In this document: piece by piece, positions 17,857 through 27,598 of the stretch
How the letters are laid out: each line of letters opens with the position of its first letter
Position numbering within the stretch: the stretch's first letter is position 1
Origin: Desulfomonilaceae bacterium
Lineage (GTDB): Bacteria; Desulfobacterota; Desulfomonilia; Desulfomonilales; Desulfomonilaceae
Assembly (NCBI GenBank): GCA_041662605.1
Contig: JBAZSD010000002.1
Span: forward strand, 186,001 to 250,000
Direction: 5' to 3'
Length of the DNA stretch: 64,000 nt
Program-made: the position numbers and the translations under genes
Notes under the pieces: generated by a model
Seen by the model: only the letters and a program-made list of their open reading frames with translations
What the model was told of the DNA's origin: nothing
Databases searched by the model: none

Positions 17857-19611
17857 TTATGTCGAGGCCATTTTTCGATAGTCGGAAATTACTTGGGAAC
17901 AATTAGCTATACCATTTCGCAAATTGTTGAGAACTGAAACTCTTTCATCAATTTGTTCTTTGATTGATTCGTTGAGACAACTCACAAGATTTAAGACAAT
18001 TCTGCAGGAAATTTTATCCGCCAATTTCTCTATTTTCTTTAATCGTCTAAATGAGAAAACAATTATGAGAATCAACTCAGTTATAAGAAGGGCGATTATT
18101 GACGCCAGGCCCTCGGAGCTGAAAAGTGACATGAAGAATTGGAGAATGTGATCCGGCACGCTCGTCCATAGAAAGCCTTGGGACATAGCTGAAAAAGAGT
18201 TCATGCCAGAGAGTTTCAAGGCCATGACGATGAAAGGGAAAAACAAAACTAGCCATTGTATGCCTCTTCTTAACCTTGAGACAAAACCGTTCCACGAAGC
18301 AATTGTTTTTTCCAGCGCTGTTTCCAAAGAGATAAATGACACTTTTGAGCATTTGTCACAAATGGACGCGCCAATTGCATCATTTATTGAACTCATTTCC
18401 CTGATCGTCGAAAATAGTAAAGTAGCTGAAACGTCGCTCAGGTTCTTTTCCAACAGCAATAATTTTTGTTGAGCGACTCTCGAAGATTCAGTTTGCAAGA
18501 TTGTTTCCAGCTCAGATATCCGGAATTCTTTTCCTGGTAAGCGTCTCGATAAAAGCTTTGACATGACCAAGGACACCGGACGGACGGATTTATCCTGACC
18601 AGTAAGGATTTCCAACATTCTTTGTTTCAAAGAAGTCCGCAGTTCAAGAAAGTCCCGCTCTGAAATGAAGTCGGATTCCTCTGGGCTTATAACTTGAATT
18701 TGTTGAACCGCCTTTGATTTGGTTTCAAGATCAGCCTCCAGTCCCAACTGTTTCAACACAATCCCAATTTCTTCAATAAGATTGGCTTTTTTTACAATGT
18801 TAATTTGTTTGGCGTTCCACTTATCAGTAAGATATTTCCGCAATCTAACAAATTCATGAGACAAGAAATCACTTGATGAACCCTTTTCAAATTCAAGAAG
18901 GGCCGAAACACAGAACAGTTTCGGTTCAACAATACCGGCTTCTTCTTTCAATTTAAATCCAAAGTCTCCGGATATTTCCTTGATCCTCAAATATGGATCA
19001 GAACCACTATCTTCCAGGATTTGATCCATTTTGTTCAGAACAAAGATAAAGTTCTCTTGATGAATCAGCGAGGTCCGGAGCAAGTCATATAACGCCGCGT
19101 CCGCATATTTTTCCGGGCTTGCTACCCAGGCCACAGCATCCAGATGTGGTAGAATCCCGGCTACTACTTCCCGATTAGACGTCTCCAGGCTGTCTATGTC
19201 AGGAAGATCAAGGATCACGATTGTCTTGAGTGAGTCATTATGGTGAACATTATCCGGACTCTTGAAAATCTCCGCAAACTGATTTAACCCTCTCTCCTGA
19301 TCCTCATGTCGATAAACTACGATCTTGTCGGTGAATGGCCGTCGATCTGAAGGATCAGAGATTCTACTTCCGGCAATCGCGTTGATCAGCGTTGACTTGC
19401 CTACTCCAGATCCACCTGCAAGGCCGAGGTATAAATGGTCGAATTCCCGGCCCGCTTTTTCGGATAATTCCTGTAAACGAGACTTAAAAAAATCCAGTCT
19501 CGTGTCGGTCAGGAGAAAAGCGCCGTACCCGTCGAGAAATTTAACTGTTCGATCAATGATGAGGTCTATCTCTGAGGAATTCACGAGAAAATAGCACCAA
19601 CAGAGGAACAA
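17857..19611 (-). CDS. Dynamin-like membrane-anchored GTPase
   Basis: The N-terminal GTPase domain has a P-loop GLAGGSGVGKSTLINAI near residue 67, a switch II DLPDIDS, and the guanine-specificity motif LNKMD near residue 198. The middle is helical and charged. Two hydrophobic segments around residues 450-475 and 490-515 could form a membrane hairpin, and a helical tail follows. This layout is that of bacterial dynamin-related or YfjP/YeeP-like large GTPases that act on membranes. 584 residues run from the furthest start; a GTG eleven codons in is an alternative. Only 32 bases separate it from the broken permease downstream on the same strand, so they may share a transcript. The exact role is not known. 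Confidence 0.8.
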   Translation of the reverse strand: MFLCWCYFLVNSSEIDLIIDRTVKFLDGYGAFLLTDTRLDFFKSRLQELSEKAGREFDHLYLGLAGGSGVGKSTLINAIAGSRISDPSDRRPFTDKIVVYRHEDQERGLNQFAEIFKSPDNVHHNDSLKTIVILDLPDIDSLETSNREVVAGILPHLDAVAWVASPEKYADAALYDLLRTSLIHQENFIFVLNKMDQILEDSGSDPYLRIKEISGDFGFKLKEEAGIVEPKLFCVSALLEFEKGSSSDFLSHEFVRLRKYLTDKWNAKQINIVKKANLIEEIGIVLKQLGLEADLETKSKAVQQIQVISPEESDFISERDFLELRTSLKQRMLEILTGQDKSVRPVSLVMSKLLSRRLPGKEFRISELETILQTESSRVAQQKLLLLEKNLSDVSATLLFSTIREMSSINDAIGASICDKCSKVSFISLETALEKTIASWNGFVSRLRRGIQWLVLFFPFIVMALKLSGMNSFSAMSQGFLWTSVPDHILQFFMSLFSSEGLASIIALLITELILIIVFSFRRLKKIEKLADKISCRIVLNLVSCLNESIKEQIDERVSVLNNLRNGIANCSQVISDYRKMAST

Positions 19612-19687
19612 AATTTAGAGAAGTTTGATGAGATGAAACTCGTCAGTCAATAACCACAAACTGGAAACTGATTCACAGAAGTGTCGT

Positions 19688-20056
19688 TCAGGGTATGCGA
19701 CACACTTCCGAGTTTTTGCACTCCGCATCCAAAGGTCTCAACCATGGAAACCAAACAGGAATTGGCTTTAGCGACAGGCAAGGAGCCCTAAATTCTATAG
19801 CCCGACAACTTCCAGGCAAACAAACAGAAAACTTGCTCAGACTTACCCAAGGCAGAATGTGAAATTCAGTTTTTATTATGGTAGGCCAGATCGGAAGATC
19901 AAACGGGACACTCAGACTGCCGATAGTTTCAGGTGGAACCGGGCGGTCCGGAACACACTGACGAACTGGGGAGCAGTCGGCACAATGTCCAATGGTCAAA
20001 ATTGCTAAACAGAACACCAAGACTAAGAATCCTTTGAGTTTGACATTATGCTTCAT
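19688..20056 (-). CDS. Small secreted protein of unknown function
   Basis: I do not recognise it. The ATG at 20056 has GAGG upstream and starts a clear signal peptide (MKHNVKLKGFLVLVFCLAILTIGHCA). The mature part of about 95 residues is rich in Pro, Cys and Trp (six cysteines beginning CSPVRQC), suggesting a disulfide-stabilised periplasmic or surface peptide. There are no membrane segments after the signal. It stands alone between the GTPase gene and ppdK, followed by nothing recognisable on the same strand for 77 bases. No homologue comes to mind, so reality rests on signal peptide and binding site. Confidence 0.55.
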   Translation of the reverse strand: MKHNVKLKGFLVLVFCLAILTIGHCADCSPVRQCVPDRPVPPETIGSLSVPFDLPIWPTIIKTEFHILPWVSLSKFSVCLPGSCRAIEFRAPCLSLKPIPVWFPWLRPLDAECKNSEVCRIP

Positions 20057-20211
20057 ATTTAGCCTCAATACATAAATAGTTAGATATCATACATGATTAT
20101 TATCAAGTATTATGTTAGCATTATATGAGGCTGTATGTCAACATTTCTAAGGGCGCTTCTTGAATCCACGGTCAGCCGTTAGAATTCCCACAAACCGAGC
20201 AATTGAGACCG

Positions 20212-20242
20212 ATAAAAAAAGAGACGGCCCTCGAACGGGCCG
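20212..20242 (-). terminator. Rho-independent terminator of ppdK
   Basis: Read on the minus strand, CGGCCC and GGGCCG pair around a 6-base loop, then TCTCTTTTTTTATC. It lies about 45 bases after the ppdK stop, exactly where its terminator is expected. Confidence 0.85.
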
Positions 20243-20283
20243 CCTTTCTGATTGAGTCAAATTAATGATGAGACATCACGTCT

Positions 20284-23061
20284 TTATTTGTCTTCGAGCA
20301 AAGAGGCATGAGCCGCCGCAAGTCTGGCAATCGGCACCCTTGGGCCCGAACACGATACGTAGTTCAGTCCTACTTTATTACAGAATTTTATTGAGGCAGG
20401 ATGCCCCCCATGCTCCCCACAAATACCGATCTTGAGGTTCGGATTGGTGTTTCGACCTCTCTTGACCGCCATATCCATCATGGCGCCCACTCCCTCCACA
20501 TCAAGGGCTTCAAAGGGGTTGTCAGGCAGAAGGGCCTCCTCCTGGTAGAATGGGAGAAATTTGTTTTCTGCGTCTTCACGACTAAAGGAGAATGTCGCCT
20601 GTGTAAGATCGTTCGTTCCAAACGAGAAAAATTCCGCTGTTTGAGCTAATTTGTCGGCGGTAACGCAAGCTCGGACAACCTCAATCATTGTTCCAAACTT
20701 AAATTTTAGCTTCACATTGTATGACTGTTCGACAGTTTCGCGAATTTCATCAACATATTTTTTTACCCATTGAAGCTCTTTTTCCGAGCAGACCTGTGGA
20801 ATCATTATTTCGGGATTAACGTCCAGGTTGTCTTTGACGCACTCTGCCGCCGCTTCAAGGATGGCCTGAATCTGCATCCTGTAGATTCCAGGATAGGTGA
20901 TGCCGAGACGGACGCCTCTGTGTCCAAGCATAGGATTGACTTCCCTCAGAGTCCTCACTCGCTGAAGCATCAGCTCTCTCTTGCTGATAGCCGCCTCGAC
21001 AAGCGCTGGATCCAAAGATGAAAGATTTATGGGTAATCTTGAAAGGCCTTCCATGTAGCTGGCGTGAGCGTCTGAATCTACCATTTTAACGGCTTCGAGG
21101 AATTGCTCCGCAGACCGTATCGTTGATCTCAACCCTCGCAATTCCTGAAGCTGCCTGACAAGCTCATTTTCGTTAGGCAAAAATTCATGTATTGGCGGGT
21201 CCAAAAGGCGAACTGTTACCGGATAGGGGGACATCGCCTTAAATATCGCTTTAAAATCTTCCTTTTGAATCGGAAGCAGTCTTCCTAGCGCGACTTCCCT
21301 GTCTTCCGGGGTTTCAGCCAATATCATATCGACCACTTTCGGCAATCGGTCCGCAGCGTTAAACATTCTTTCGGTCCTGCACAGGCCGATGCCTACAGCT
21401 CCGTACTGCCGCGCCTTAGCCGCGTCCTCAGGGGTGTCGGCGTTGGCCATGACTCCCAGCCGAGCTATATCATCCGCCCATGCGAGCAGTGTGTTCAAAT
21501 GTTCGCTGAATTCAGGTTCAATCGTAGGAATTTCACCGAGATAGACATTGCCGGTGGCGCCGTCAATTGTAATGATGTCTCCTTCGTGGATCACCCTGTC
21601 GCCGACAATCGCCAACCTGTGCTCCGTTTGAACGGTTATGCCTTCAGCGCCCGCTACGCACGGTTTGCCCATTCCCCGAGCCACTACTGCGGCATGAGAG
21701 GTCTTTCCTCCGCGGCTTGTTAAAATACCCTGAGCCGCAAAGAATCCGTGTATATCTTCCGGTTTGGTTTCTTCGCGGACTAGAATCACCTTTTCTCCAT
21801 TTTTGCCACGTTCTTCCGCACTGTCCGCGTCGAAAATACATTTGCCGGAAGCTGCCCCGGGAGACGCAGGCAATCCTGTCGCCAAGGGGACCGCCTCGTA
21901 ATTCGGGTCTAAGCCGGGATAAAGCAATTGCTCAAGATGCTCCGGATTTATACGCAGTAACGCCTCGTCCTTAGTCAATAGCCCTTCCGCTACCATCTCG
22001 ACTGAGGTTCGCACCATGGACGCTGCGTTCATTTTTCCATTACGGGTTTGTAAACAGTAAAGTGTTCCCCGCTCTATAGTAAATTCAAAATCCTGGACTT
22101 CCCTGTAGTGTTTCTCCAGTTTGTTCCTGAGGTTTTCCAACTGTCCGTACAGATTTGGCATTTCCTCAGCCATGACTTGAATGGGTTTTGGTGTTCGAAT
22201 ACCTGCGACGACATCTTCTCCCTGCGCGTTCACAAGATATTCACCAAACATAACGTTTTCACCTGTGGCCGGGTCTCGAGTAAAACCAACCCCAGTGCCA
22301 CTGTCATTTCCCATATTCCCAAATACCATGGCCACTATACTTACTGCTGTCCCGTTTGCTTTGTCCGGCGTGATATTGAATTCGCGGCGATAATCGACAG
22401 CGCGTTTACCCATCCATGAATTGAATACCGCTTTAATGGCAATGTTCAACTGATCGTAGACATTTTCCGGAAATGGTCTGAACGTTTGCTCTTCCACAAC
22501 ATTGAGAAATAATTCACTAACTTCTTTAAGGTCCTCGGTGGTCAAGTCCACATCCGAAATTGCGCCGGTTCTTACTTTTACCGCCGCTAGAGTTTCATCA
22601 AAGTACTGGTCGGAAATTCCCATGGCGATTTTCCCGTACAATTGAATGAAACGTCGGTAGGCGTCATAGGCGAATCGCTCATTGCCTGTTTGAGTGATCA
22701 GGCCATGCAAGGTAGAAGAATTCAGACCAAGGTTCAATATTGTATCCATCATTCCAGGCATCGAAAGAGCCGAACCTGAACGAACAGACACCAGGAGCGG
22801 ATTGCTCGGATCCCCGAATTTTCTGCCGGTAGCGGCTTCAACCTCGCTCATATGATTCTTGACCGCATCCATCAAACCAGCAGGAAGCTCGGACTGTCCA
22901 GAGTCCAGGTACGTCAAACACGCGTCCGTCGTAATGACAAATCCAGGCGGCACGTTTAATCCGATCTGGGTCATTTCACAAAGACCAGCGCCTTTGCCCC
23001 CCAATAGCTTCTTGTTCTTACCGTCTCCATCTTTGAATGAGTAAACGTACTTGTGGCTCAT
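20284..23061 (-). CDS. ppdK: Pyruvate, phosphate dikinase
   Basis: PPDK reversibly converts pyruvate, ATP and phosphate into phosphoenolpyruvate, AMP and pyrophosphate, serving gluconeogenesis or PPi-linked glycolysis in anaerobes. The N-terminal ATP-grasp domain opens with GGKGAGLCEMTQIGLNVPPGF. The swivelling phosphohistidine is in GGKTSHAAVVARGMGKPCVAGA near residue 457. The C-terminal TIM-barrel PEP site carries FGTNDLTQ and the catalytic Cys in GICGEHGG near residue 878. The ATG at 23061, with GGAG seven bases upstream, gives 925 residues, slightly longer than the usual 870-900. No PPDK regulatory protein gene is adjacent. A terminator closes the transcript. Confidence 0.97.
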   Translation of the reverse strand: MSHKYVYSFKDGDGKNKKLLGGKGAGLCEMTQIGLNVPPGFVITTDACLTYLDSGQSELPAGLMDAVKNHMSEVEAATGRKFGDPSNPLLVSVRSGSALSMPGMMDTILNLGLNSSTLHGLITQTGNERFAYDAYRRFIQLYGKIAMGISDQYFDETLAAVKVRTGAISDVDLTTEDLKEVSELFLNVVEEQTFRPFPENVYDQLNIAIKAVFNSWMGKRAVDYRREFNITPDKANGTAVSIVAMVFGNMGNDSGTGVGFTRDPATGENVMFGEYLVNAQGEDVVAGIRTPKPIQVMAEEMPNLYGQLENLRNKLEKHYREVQDFEFTIERGTLYCLQTRNGKMNAASMVRTSVEMVAEGLLTKDEALLRINPEHLEQLLYPGLDPNYEAVPLATGLPASPGAASGKCIFDADSAEERGKNGEKVILVREETKPEDIHGFFAAQGILTSRGGKTSHAAVVARGMGKPCVAGAEGITVQTEHRLAIVGDRVIHEGDIITIDGATGNVYLGEIPTIEPEFSEHLNTLLAWADDIARLGVMANADTPEDAAKARQYGAVGIGLCRTERMFNAADRLPKVVDMILAETPEDREVALGRLLPIQKEDFKAIFKAMSPYPVTVRLLDPPIHEFLPNENELVRQLQELRGLRSTIRSAEQFLEAVKMVDSDAHASYMEGLSRLPINLSSLDPALVEAAISKRELMLQRVRTLREVNPMLGHRGVRLGITYPGIYRMQIQAILEAAAECVKDNLDVNPEIMIPQVCSEKELQWVKKYVDEIRETVEQSYNVKLKFKFGTMIEVVRACVTADKLAQTAEFFSFGTNDLTQATFSFSREDAENKFLPFYQEEALLPDNPFEALDVEGVGAMMDMAVKRGRNTNPNLKIGICGEHGGHPASIKFCNKVGLNYVSCSGPRVPIARLAAAHASLLEDK

Positions 23062-23262
23062 ATCACACTCCATATTGATATTTTCTGATTATATCTCAGC
23101 GAGTTACCTATTCAGGAAAAACGTCATGTATCATGGCGCGTCAATTTTTCCCTATATATGGATTTTGCAAGGTCAACAGTTATTCAAAGGTTGAAAAGCT
23201 TAGAATTTTAGATATATCAAATATTTTCAATTTAGACCAACAAAAGTGTTAAGAATTTTAGC

Positions 23263-25200
23263 TTACTGAGGTTGCCTTTGAACGCCTATCTTTACCGAGG
23301 GGAACAGTTGCATTCGAGTATGCGGCAAGAAAAGAGCCGCCATAAAATTGTCCATATAAGCGGGATCCTCAGACAATTCGACGTTCATCATGGCTCTAGC
23401 GATCTCTCTCGATTTTTCCAACAGGTTGTAGTCCATCACGGCCAAACGGGCTCCTTTAAGAGAAGAATTCCCAATGAAGGAAAATTTTTCTCTCGGAATA
23501 TCGGGAAGCAGTCCAATAGTCACCGCGTGATCAAGATTTATGAAACTTCCGAAGGCCCCAGCTATAATGACCCTGTCGAGTTCTTCAACACTCAGGCCTA
23601 TTTTTTCCAACAGGCATGTGTATCCTGAAAACATTGCGCCTTTTGCTCGTATGATGTTGTCAAGATCTACCTCGCTCAGGGTAATATCTTCTTTCAAACC
23701 ACTTTGGGCAGCCCTGCAAATTACGTATTCGAAACCACTTGCCCCTTTTCTAATCCTTTCAGTGCCTAGATCCTGGGCGAATTTCGCGTTCTGGTTCAAG
23801 ATTCCATTTCGAAGCATCTGGGAAATTATGTTTATGATGCCCGATCCACAAATGCCAATCGCGGGCTTCGCGTCAATCGTTTTGATCATTGGTTCAAAAG
23901 TTTCCGGGTCGATCAGCACACCCTCTATAGCTCCTGGAGCCGCTCGCATCCCATGTTGCAATCCCCCTCCCTCGAACGCCGGGCCGGCGGAACAGGACGC
24001 GGTCATGAGCATATCGCGATTTCCGGCTACTATCTCGCCGTTGGTCCCGATATCAATGAAAAGAGTCATAGCATCGGAATCCCACATTCCATTGGCCAAA
24101 ACACCGCTTACTATGTCCCCGCCAACATATGACGCGACTCCAGGGAAAACACATACAAACGATCCTTCAGGCATGTCCAAACCAAGAGACACTGCAGGAA
24201 CTGGGTCAATATTTTGCCCGACAGGAACGTATGGTGTCTGCCTTAGATATTTTGGATTAAGTCCCAAGAACAAATGTGTCATGACTGTGTTGCCTGCAGC
24301 CACCATGTAATTGATGGAATCCCTGGTCGTTCTGCTTAATTCAAGCGTTTCATTTATAATCTCGTTAAGCCCCAGGACCACACTCTGCTGCAACTTTTCC
24401 GACCCATCTCTTTTCAGCGCGAATACTATTCTGCTGATAACGTCGTCGCCCATGGAAATTTGAGGGTTGTATCGAGAAGCTCTGGCAAGGACCTCTCCGG
24501 TATCAATGTTGACCAGTTCCCCCCAAAGAGATGTGGTTCCGATATCGACCGCCAACGCGGTCTTCAGTGAAGTCTTGGCGGTAGATGATACCTTCAACAA
24601 TCGATAGAGCGGTTGGATTCCAGGAAGCCGCTCAGGTTGGAGAGTTGCGGAAAAATGCCAGTTCTGTTCACGAACTTCATTTGGAATACTTTTCAGGACC
24701 TCTAACGGAGCCGTAACGGGAGATATCCCATGTTCAATTTTCAAGGTACGGATAATCCGTTCATAGTCACTGGTGTTATCATCCAACCTTGGTGGTTGAG
24801 GATTCAGTTCCGCCGTTATGGTCAGCGGATTCAGCTCAGGTATTATTGGTGATTCCATCGGACGGGCCATCGATTTCATCCTTTCGGCCTCATCTCTTGG
24901 AATTACCTTTCTGCCGACCTTGGCTTTCGGAACTTCGACTGTGACATTAGAAACAAGTTTTGTTTTACACGCCAGGACAAACCCTTCCATTCTTTCTTCA
25001 GGCTTTATCTTCTCGTTAGATTCCGAATAAACCTCTCCCTCGACAACTTTGACTTTACATTGAGCGCATGCCCCGGAGCCGCCACAAGCCGCTGGAATGA
25101 ATACTCCCGCTTCTAACGCCGCATCCAGAAGAGACATTCCAGATTGTGTTTCGATGGTAATATTGTCAGGAAGAAATTGAACCCTAATTCTTTTGATCAT
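23263..25200 (-). CDS. Reductive activator of corrinoid enzymes (RACo/RamA-like, DUF4445 ASKHA ferredoxin protein)
   Basis: Such proteins use ATP to drive low-potential electrons onto an accidentally oxidised Co(II) corrinoid, restoring Co(I) in methyltransferases. The N-terminal plant-type [2Fe-2S] domain has Cys39, Cys45, Cys48 and Cys78 (CGGSGACAQC and VLACKT). A linker follows, then an actin-like ASKHA domain with AVDIGTTSLWGELV near residue 218, FIDIGTNGEIV, CSAGPAFEGGG and AGAFGSFINLDHA. 645 residues match the family. GGAGGAATA precedes the ATG. No corrinoid protein or methyltransferase gene is in the window, so the partner must be elsewhere. It reads in the same direction as ppdK, 190 bases away. 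Confidence 0.92.
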   Translation of the reverse strand: MIKRIRVQFLPDNITIETQSGMSLLDAALEAGVFIPAACGGSGACAQCKVKVVEGEVYSESNEKIKPEERMEGFVLACKTKLVSNVTVEVPKAKVGRKVIPRDEAERMKSMARPMESPIIPELNPLTITAELNPQPPRLDDNTSDYERIIRTLKIEHGISPVTAPLEVLKSIPNEVREQNWHFSATLQPERLPGIQPLYRLLKVSSTAKTSLKTALAVDIGTTSLWGELVNIDTGEVLARASRYNPQISMGDDVISRIVFALKRDGSEKLQQSVVLGLNEIINETLELSRTTRDSINYMVAAGNTVMTHLFLGLNPKYLRQTPYVPVGQNIDPVPAVSLGLDMPEGSFVCVFPGVASYVGGDIVSGVLANGMWDSDAMTLFIDIGTNGEIVAGNRDMLMTASCSAGPAFEGGGLQHGMRAAPGAIEGVLIDPETFEPMIKTIDAKPAIGICGSGIINIISQMLRNGILNQNAKFAQDLGTERIRKGASGFEYVICRAAQSGLKEDITLSEVDLDNIIRAKGAMFSGYTCLLEKIGLSVEELDRVIIAGAFGSFINLDHAVTIGLLPDIPREKFSFIGNSSLKGARLAVMDYNLLEKSREIARAMMNVELSEDPAYMDNFMAALFLPHTRMQLFPSVKIGVQRQPQ

Positions 25201-25398
25201 TATTCCTCCACATGAGCAACGAAGACGCCACTTCCCCTCGGAATTTTTGGATTAAGTTTAAAGAGCCTAACCAGTATCCAAAACGTCATCTTGGAGCTAA
25301 TGTATCTTTTCTATTAGAACAAGCGCCTATATACGGATGGCTTTCTGCTTTTTCGTTATTAATTTAGAATATGACATTTATCTAACACGACACAATAT

Positions 25399-26040
25399 AT
25401 GAATTTAAGAGTTTGTGAAATTTTCAAGAGTATACAGGGCGAATCCTCTTTCGCCGGCATGCCTTTTGTCATTGTTAGAATGACCGGTTGCAACCTTCGT
25501 TGTTCTTACTGCGACACCCAATATGCTTGGGAAGAAGGTCGTGAAATAGAATTACTGGATTTGATCCAACTTGTTAGAGATTTTGAAACTAAGCATGTGC
25601 TTCTGACGGGTGGAGAACCGCTGGCTCAACGCGGATCACTCGAGCTTGCTAACCGCCTTTCTTTGGAGAACTTTATTGTTTTGGTGGAGACTAACGGTTC
25701 AATGGATATATCACCGCTAGCCGGCAATGTGATTGTGATCATGGATATCAAGTGCCCAGGCAGTCAACAGTCTCACATGATGAACTGGGATAACATATCA
25801 GCGTTACGCCCAACCGATGAAGTGAAGTTCGTATTGTCCGACAGAGCGGATTACGAGTGGGCAAAGGAAATTCTTTCGAAATACTTCGCCGATCTTCCTC
25901 AGCGCATTCTTATGTCAGCGGTATTTGGCAAATTGTCGACAAGCGACCTGGCTGGTTGGATTCTGTCTGACAATCTCCGAGTAAGACTTCAGTTACAATT
26001 ACACAAGTATATCTGGCCGGACCAGATCAGAGGCGTATGA
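25399..26040 (+). CDS. queE: 7-carboxy-7-deazaguanine synthase
   Basis: QueE is a radical-SAM enzyme that contracts the ring of carboxy-tetrahydropterin to 7-carboxy-7-deazaguanine, a step of queuosine and archaeosine-type deazapurine synthesis. The SAM cluster motif is C31-x3-C35-x2-C38 (CNLRCSYC), preceded by the family's SIQGESSFAGMPFVIVRMTG. The glycine-rich LTGGEPLAQ and the VETNGS strings follow. 213 residues fit the short QueE group. The ATG lacks a strong binding site. No other queuosine genes (queC, queD, queF) are adjacent. Confidence 0.95.
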   Translation: MNLRVCEIFKSIQGESSFAGMPFVIVRMTGCNLRCSYCDTQYAWEEGREIELLDLIQLVRDFETKHVLLTGGEPLAQRGSLELANRLSLENFIVLVETNGSMDISPLAGNVIVIMDIKCPGSQQSHMMNWDNISALRPTDEVKFVLSDRADYEWAKEILSKYFADLPQRILMSAVFGKLSTSDLAGWILSDNLRVRLQLQLHKYIWPDQIRGV

Positions 26041-26220
26041 GAAGCCCAATTCAATCGGACGCTCTTCAGGGGTGACGGCTTGCGGGCTATGTTGTCATCT
26101 GAAGAATATATGTAATAAGTTGACCATTTATGGCTTTTTGTTATATAATATTATTAAAGTATTTCAATAGCGGGGAGAGCCCCTGGGACAAGGTGTCCAA
26201 TCTCGAAAGGAGTTTTTTCA

Positions 26221-26807
26221 TGAAAAGGATAGTAGGCGCTCTTTTAACTCTACTTCTGGCTTTCTCTGCCCCAGCCGTCAGCTTGGCCGAAGAAGAAATC
26301 TACTGGGGGCAGGCCCCACCAACCAGTTCGGACATTACGGACAAAGATTTTTCCATTGATTTCGAAAAGCCTCAAGATCTGAAAACCTTCGGTGACCAGG
26401 AAATTTATGACACATACAAGGCTAGGGATTTGGCCCCGGAGCCTCAGAACGAAAATGAGACAAACGCCGCTTCCCGGGCGTCGACTCCGATTCAACCTGA
26501 ACCTGTGGTCAGAACGGCGCCACCAATCAGGACCAATATAGGCGCTCCCTCGTCCACACAAAGACAGGCCCCAACAAATACAGGCCCTGCGAGAGTGGTA
26601 CCGGCGACTCCTAAACCGGCTGAAACAACGCCTGGATCATCCAGGCCCGCTTCCAACTCGGAAACCGCCGTTAATAGTAACAATCAGCCATCTCCCGCTA
26701 ATGAGGGACTCGACAGACCATCGACCAAGAAAATGAAATGGGGACAGACTGAGTCTAGCGCCGATGAATCTTCAGCCAAATTTCAATGGGGCAAGAAGAA
26801 TCAGTGA
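26221..26807 (+). CDS. Secreted low-complexity protein with WGQ motifs, unknown function
   Basis: The ATG at 26221, preceded by GAAAGGAG, begins a signal peptide (MKRIVGALLTLLLAFSAPAVSLAEE). The mature protein of about 170 residues is mostly Pro/Ser/Thr/Ala/Asn, without cysteines or membrane segments. Three Trp-Gly motifs frame it: YWGQ right after the signal peptide, and KWGQ and QWGKK at the very end. The middle looks disordered, like a linker. I know no family for it. A longer frame from 26130 would bury the signal peptide and is rejected. A strong terminator follows at 26894. Confidence 0.65.
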
Positions 26808-26893
26808 TTATTACCGAACAAAATTAGGTTATTAGTATCGTTCAGATTAATTTGCTTTTTAAGACTTCCGAATTTAGTATGTTGACCACTGTT

Positions 26894-26927
26894 CCGGCGT
26901 CCTGGTTTCAGACGCCGGTTTATTTTT
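26894..26927 (+). terminator. Rho-independent terminator
   Basis: CCGGCGTC and GACGCCGG pair perfectly (8 bp) around a 9-base loop, followed by TTTATTTTT. It lies 87 bases past the stop of the WGQ protein gene and ends 19 bases before the DUF2062 start, insulating the two. Confidence 0.9.
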
Positions 26928-26946
26928 GAGAAAATAGATTTGGCGT

Positions 26947-27519
26947 TTGACGCTGCAAGCTTGGTTGGTTTTACCTCACTTGAATTTGTCCAATACGAAA
27001 AATTTTCTAAGGAACATATTAATTGGATTTAAGGGTTTCTTTGTAGATCCATTCGTCCTGTCGCACAATCCCCCGTGGTTTGACGCTCGAGGAGTCTTTG
27101 TAGGGCTTTTTATCGGCACGGGCATCCCCCTTGGAGCCCAGACGATTTGTTTGGGTCTGTTCAGATTGGCCGTACGATTCAATGTGATTTTGGCGTTAGC
27201 GTTTACCTGGGTCAATAACCCTCTAACCGTGGCGCCAATGTATTACGGGTTTTACCTGATTGGATCGTTTGTGTTGAACAAACCTGCTGTAACAGATTTA
27301 CAGCAATTTTACCTCTTAATTACCCCTGTTCTTCAAGCTAAAGAGATTCTTATAGCTATAAGACAATTTCTCGCATTAGGCTCGGACATTATTCTGAGTT
27401 GGTTTGTTGGGGCTTTTCTTACGGCTATACCTCTGGGGTTCGCAGGGTATTTTGTAACCTTGCGGATTCAAACGTCCCGAGCGATAAAACGCGCTTCGTT
27501 AACCCGGATTTCGCCCTAG
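26947..27519 (+). CDS. DUF2062 membrane protein
   Basis: The 190 residues resemble DUF2062: a short basic N-terminal helix (NFLRNILIGFKGFF), the GVFVGLFIGTGIPLGAQT membrane segment, the phrase WVNNPLTVAPMYYGFYLIG, and a last pair of helices (IILSWFVGAFLTAIPLGFAGYF). The family is an inner-membrane domain of unknown activity, sometimes fused to glycosyltransferases. The start is unclear: TTG at 26947 lies just behind a terminator, and TTG codons at 26980 and 26986 are alternatives; none has an evident binding site. Confidence 0.8.
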   Translation: MTLQAWLVLPHLNLSNTKNFLRNILIGFKGFFVDPFVLSHNPPWFDARGVFVGLFIGTGIPLGAQTICLGLFRLAVRFNVILALAFTWVNNPLTVAPMYYGFYLIGSFVLNKPAVTDLQQFYLLITPVLQAKEILIAIRQFLALGSDIILSWFVGAFLTAIPLGFAGYFVTLRIQTSRAIKRASLTRISP

Positions 27520-27598
27520 TCTGTCCACAATCAGAACAGTCAAACACCACTGATCGGCTGACTTAAATCTAACGACCCCTTTTTCACTTGAACCCACC

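Noticed and set aside
23540..24310. 256-codon open frame on the plus strand opposite the corrinoid activator gene
   Set aside because: It is antisense to strongly conserved coding sequence, has no binding site and encodes no recognisable protein; it is a by-product of codon bias.
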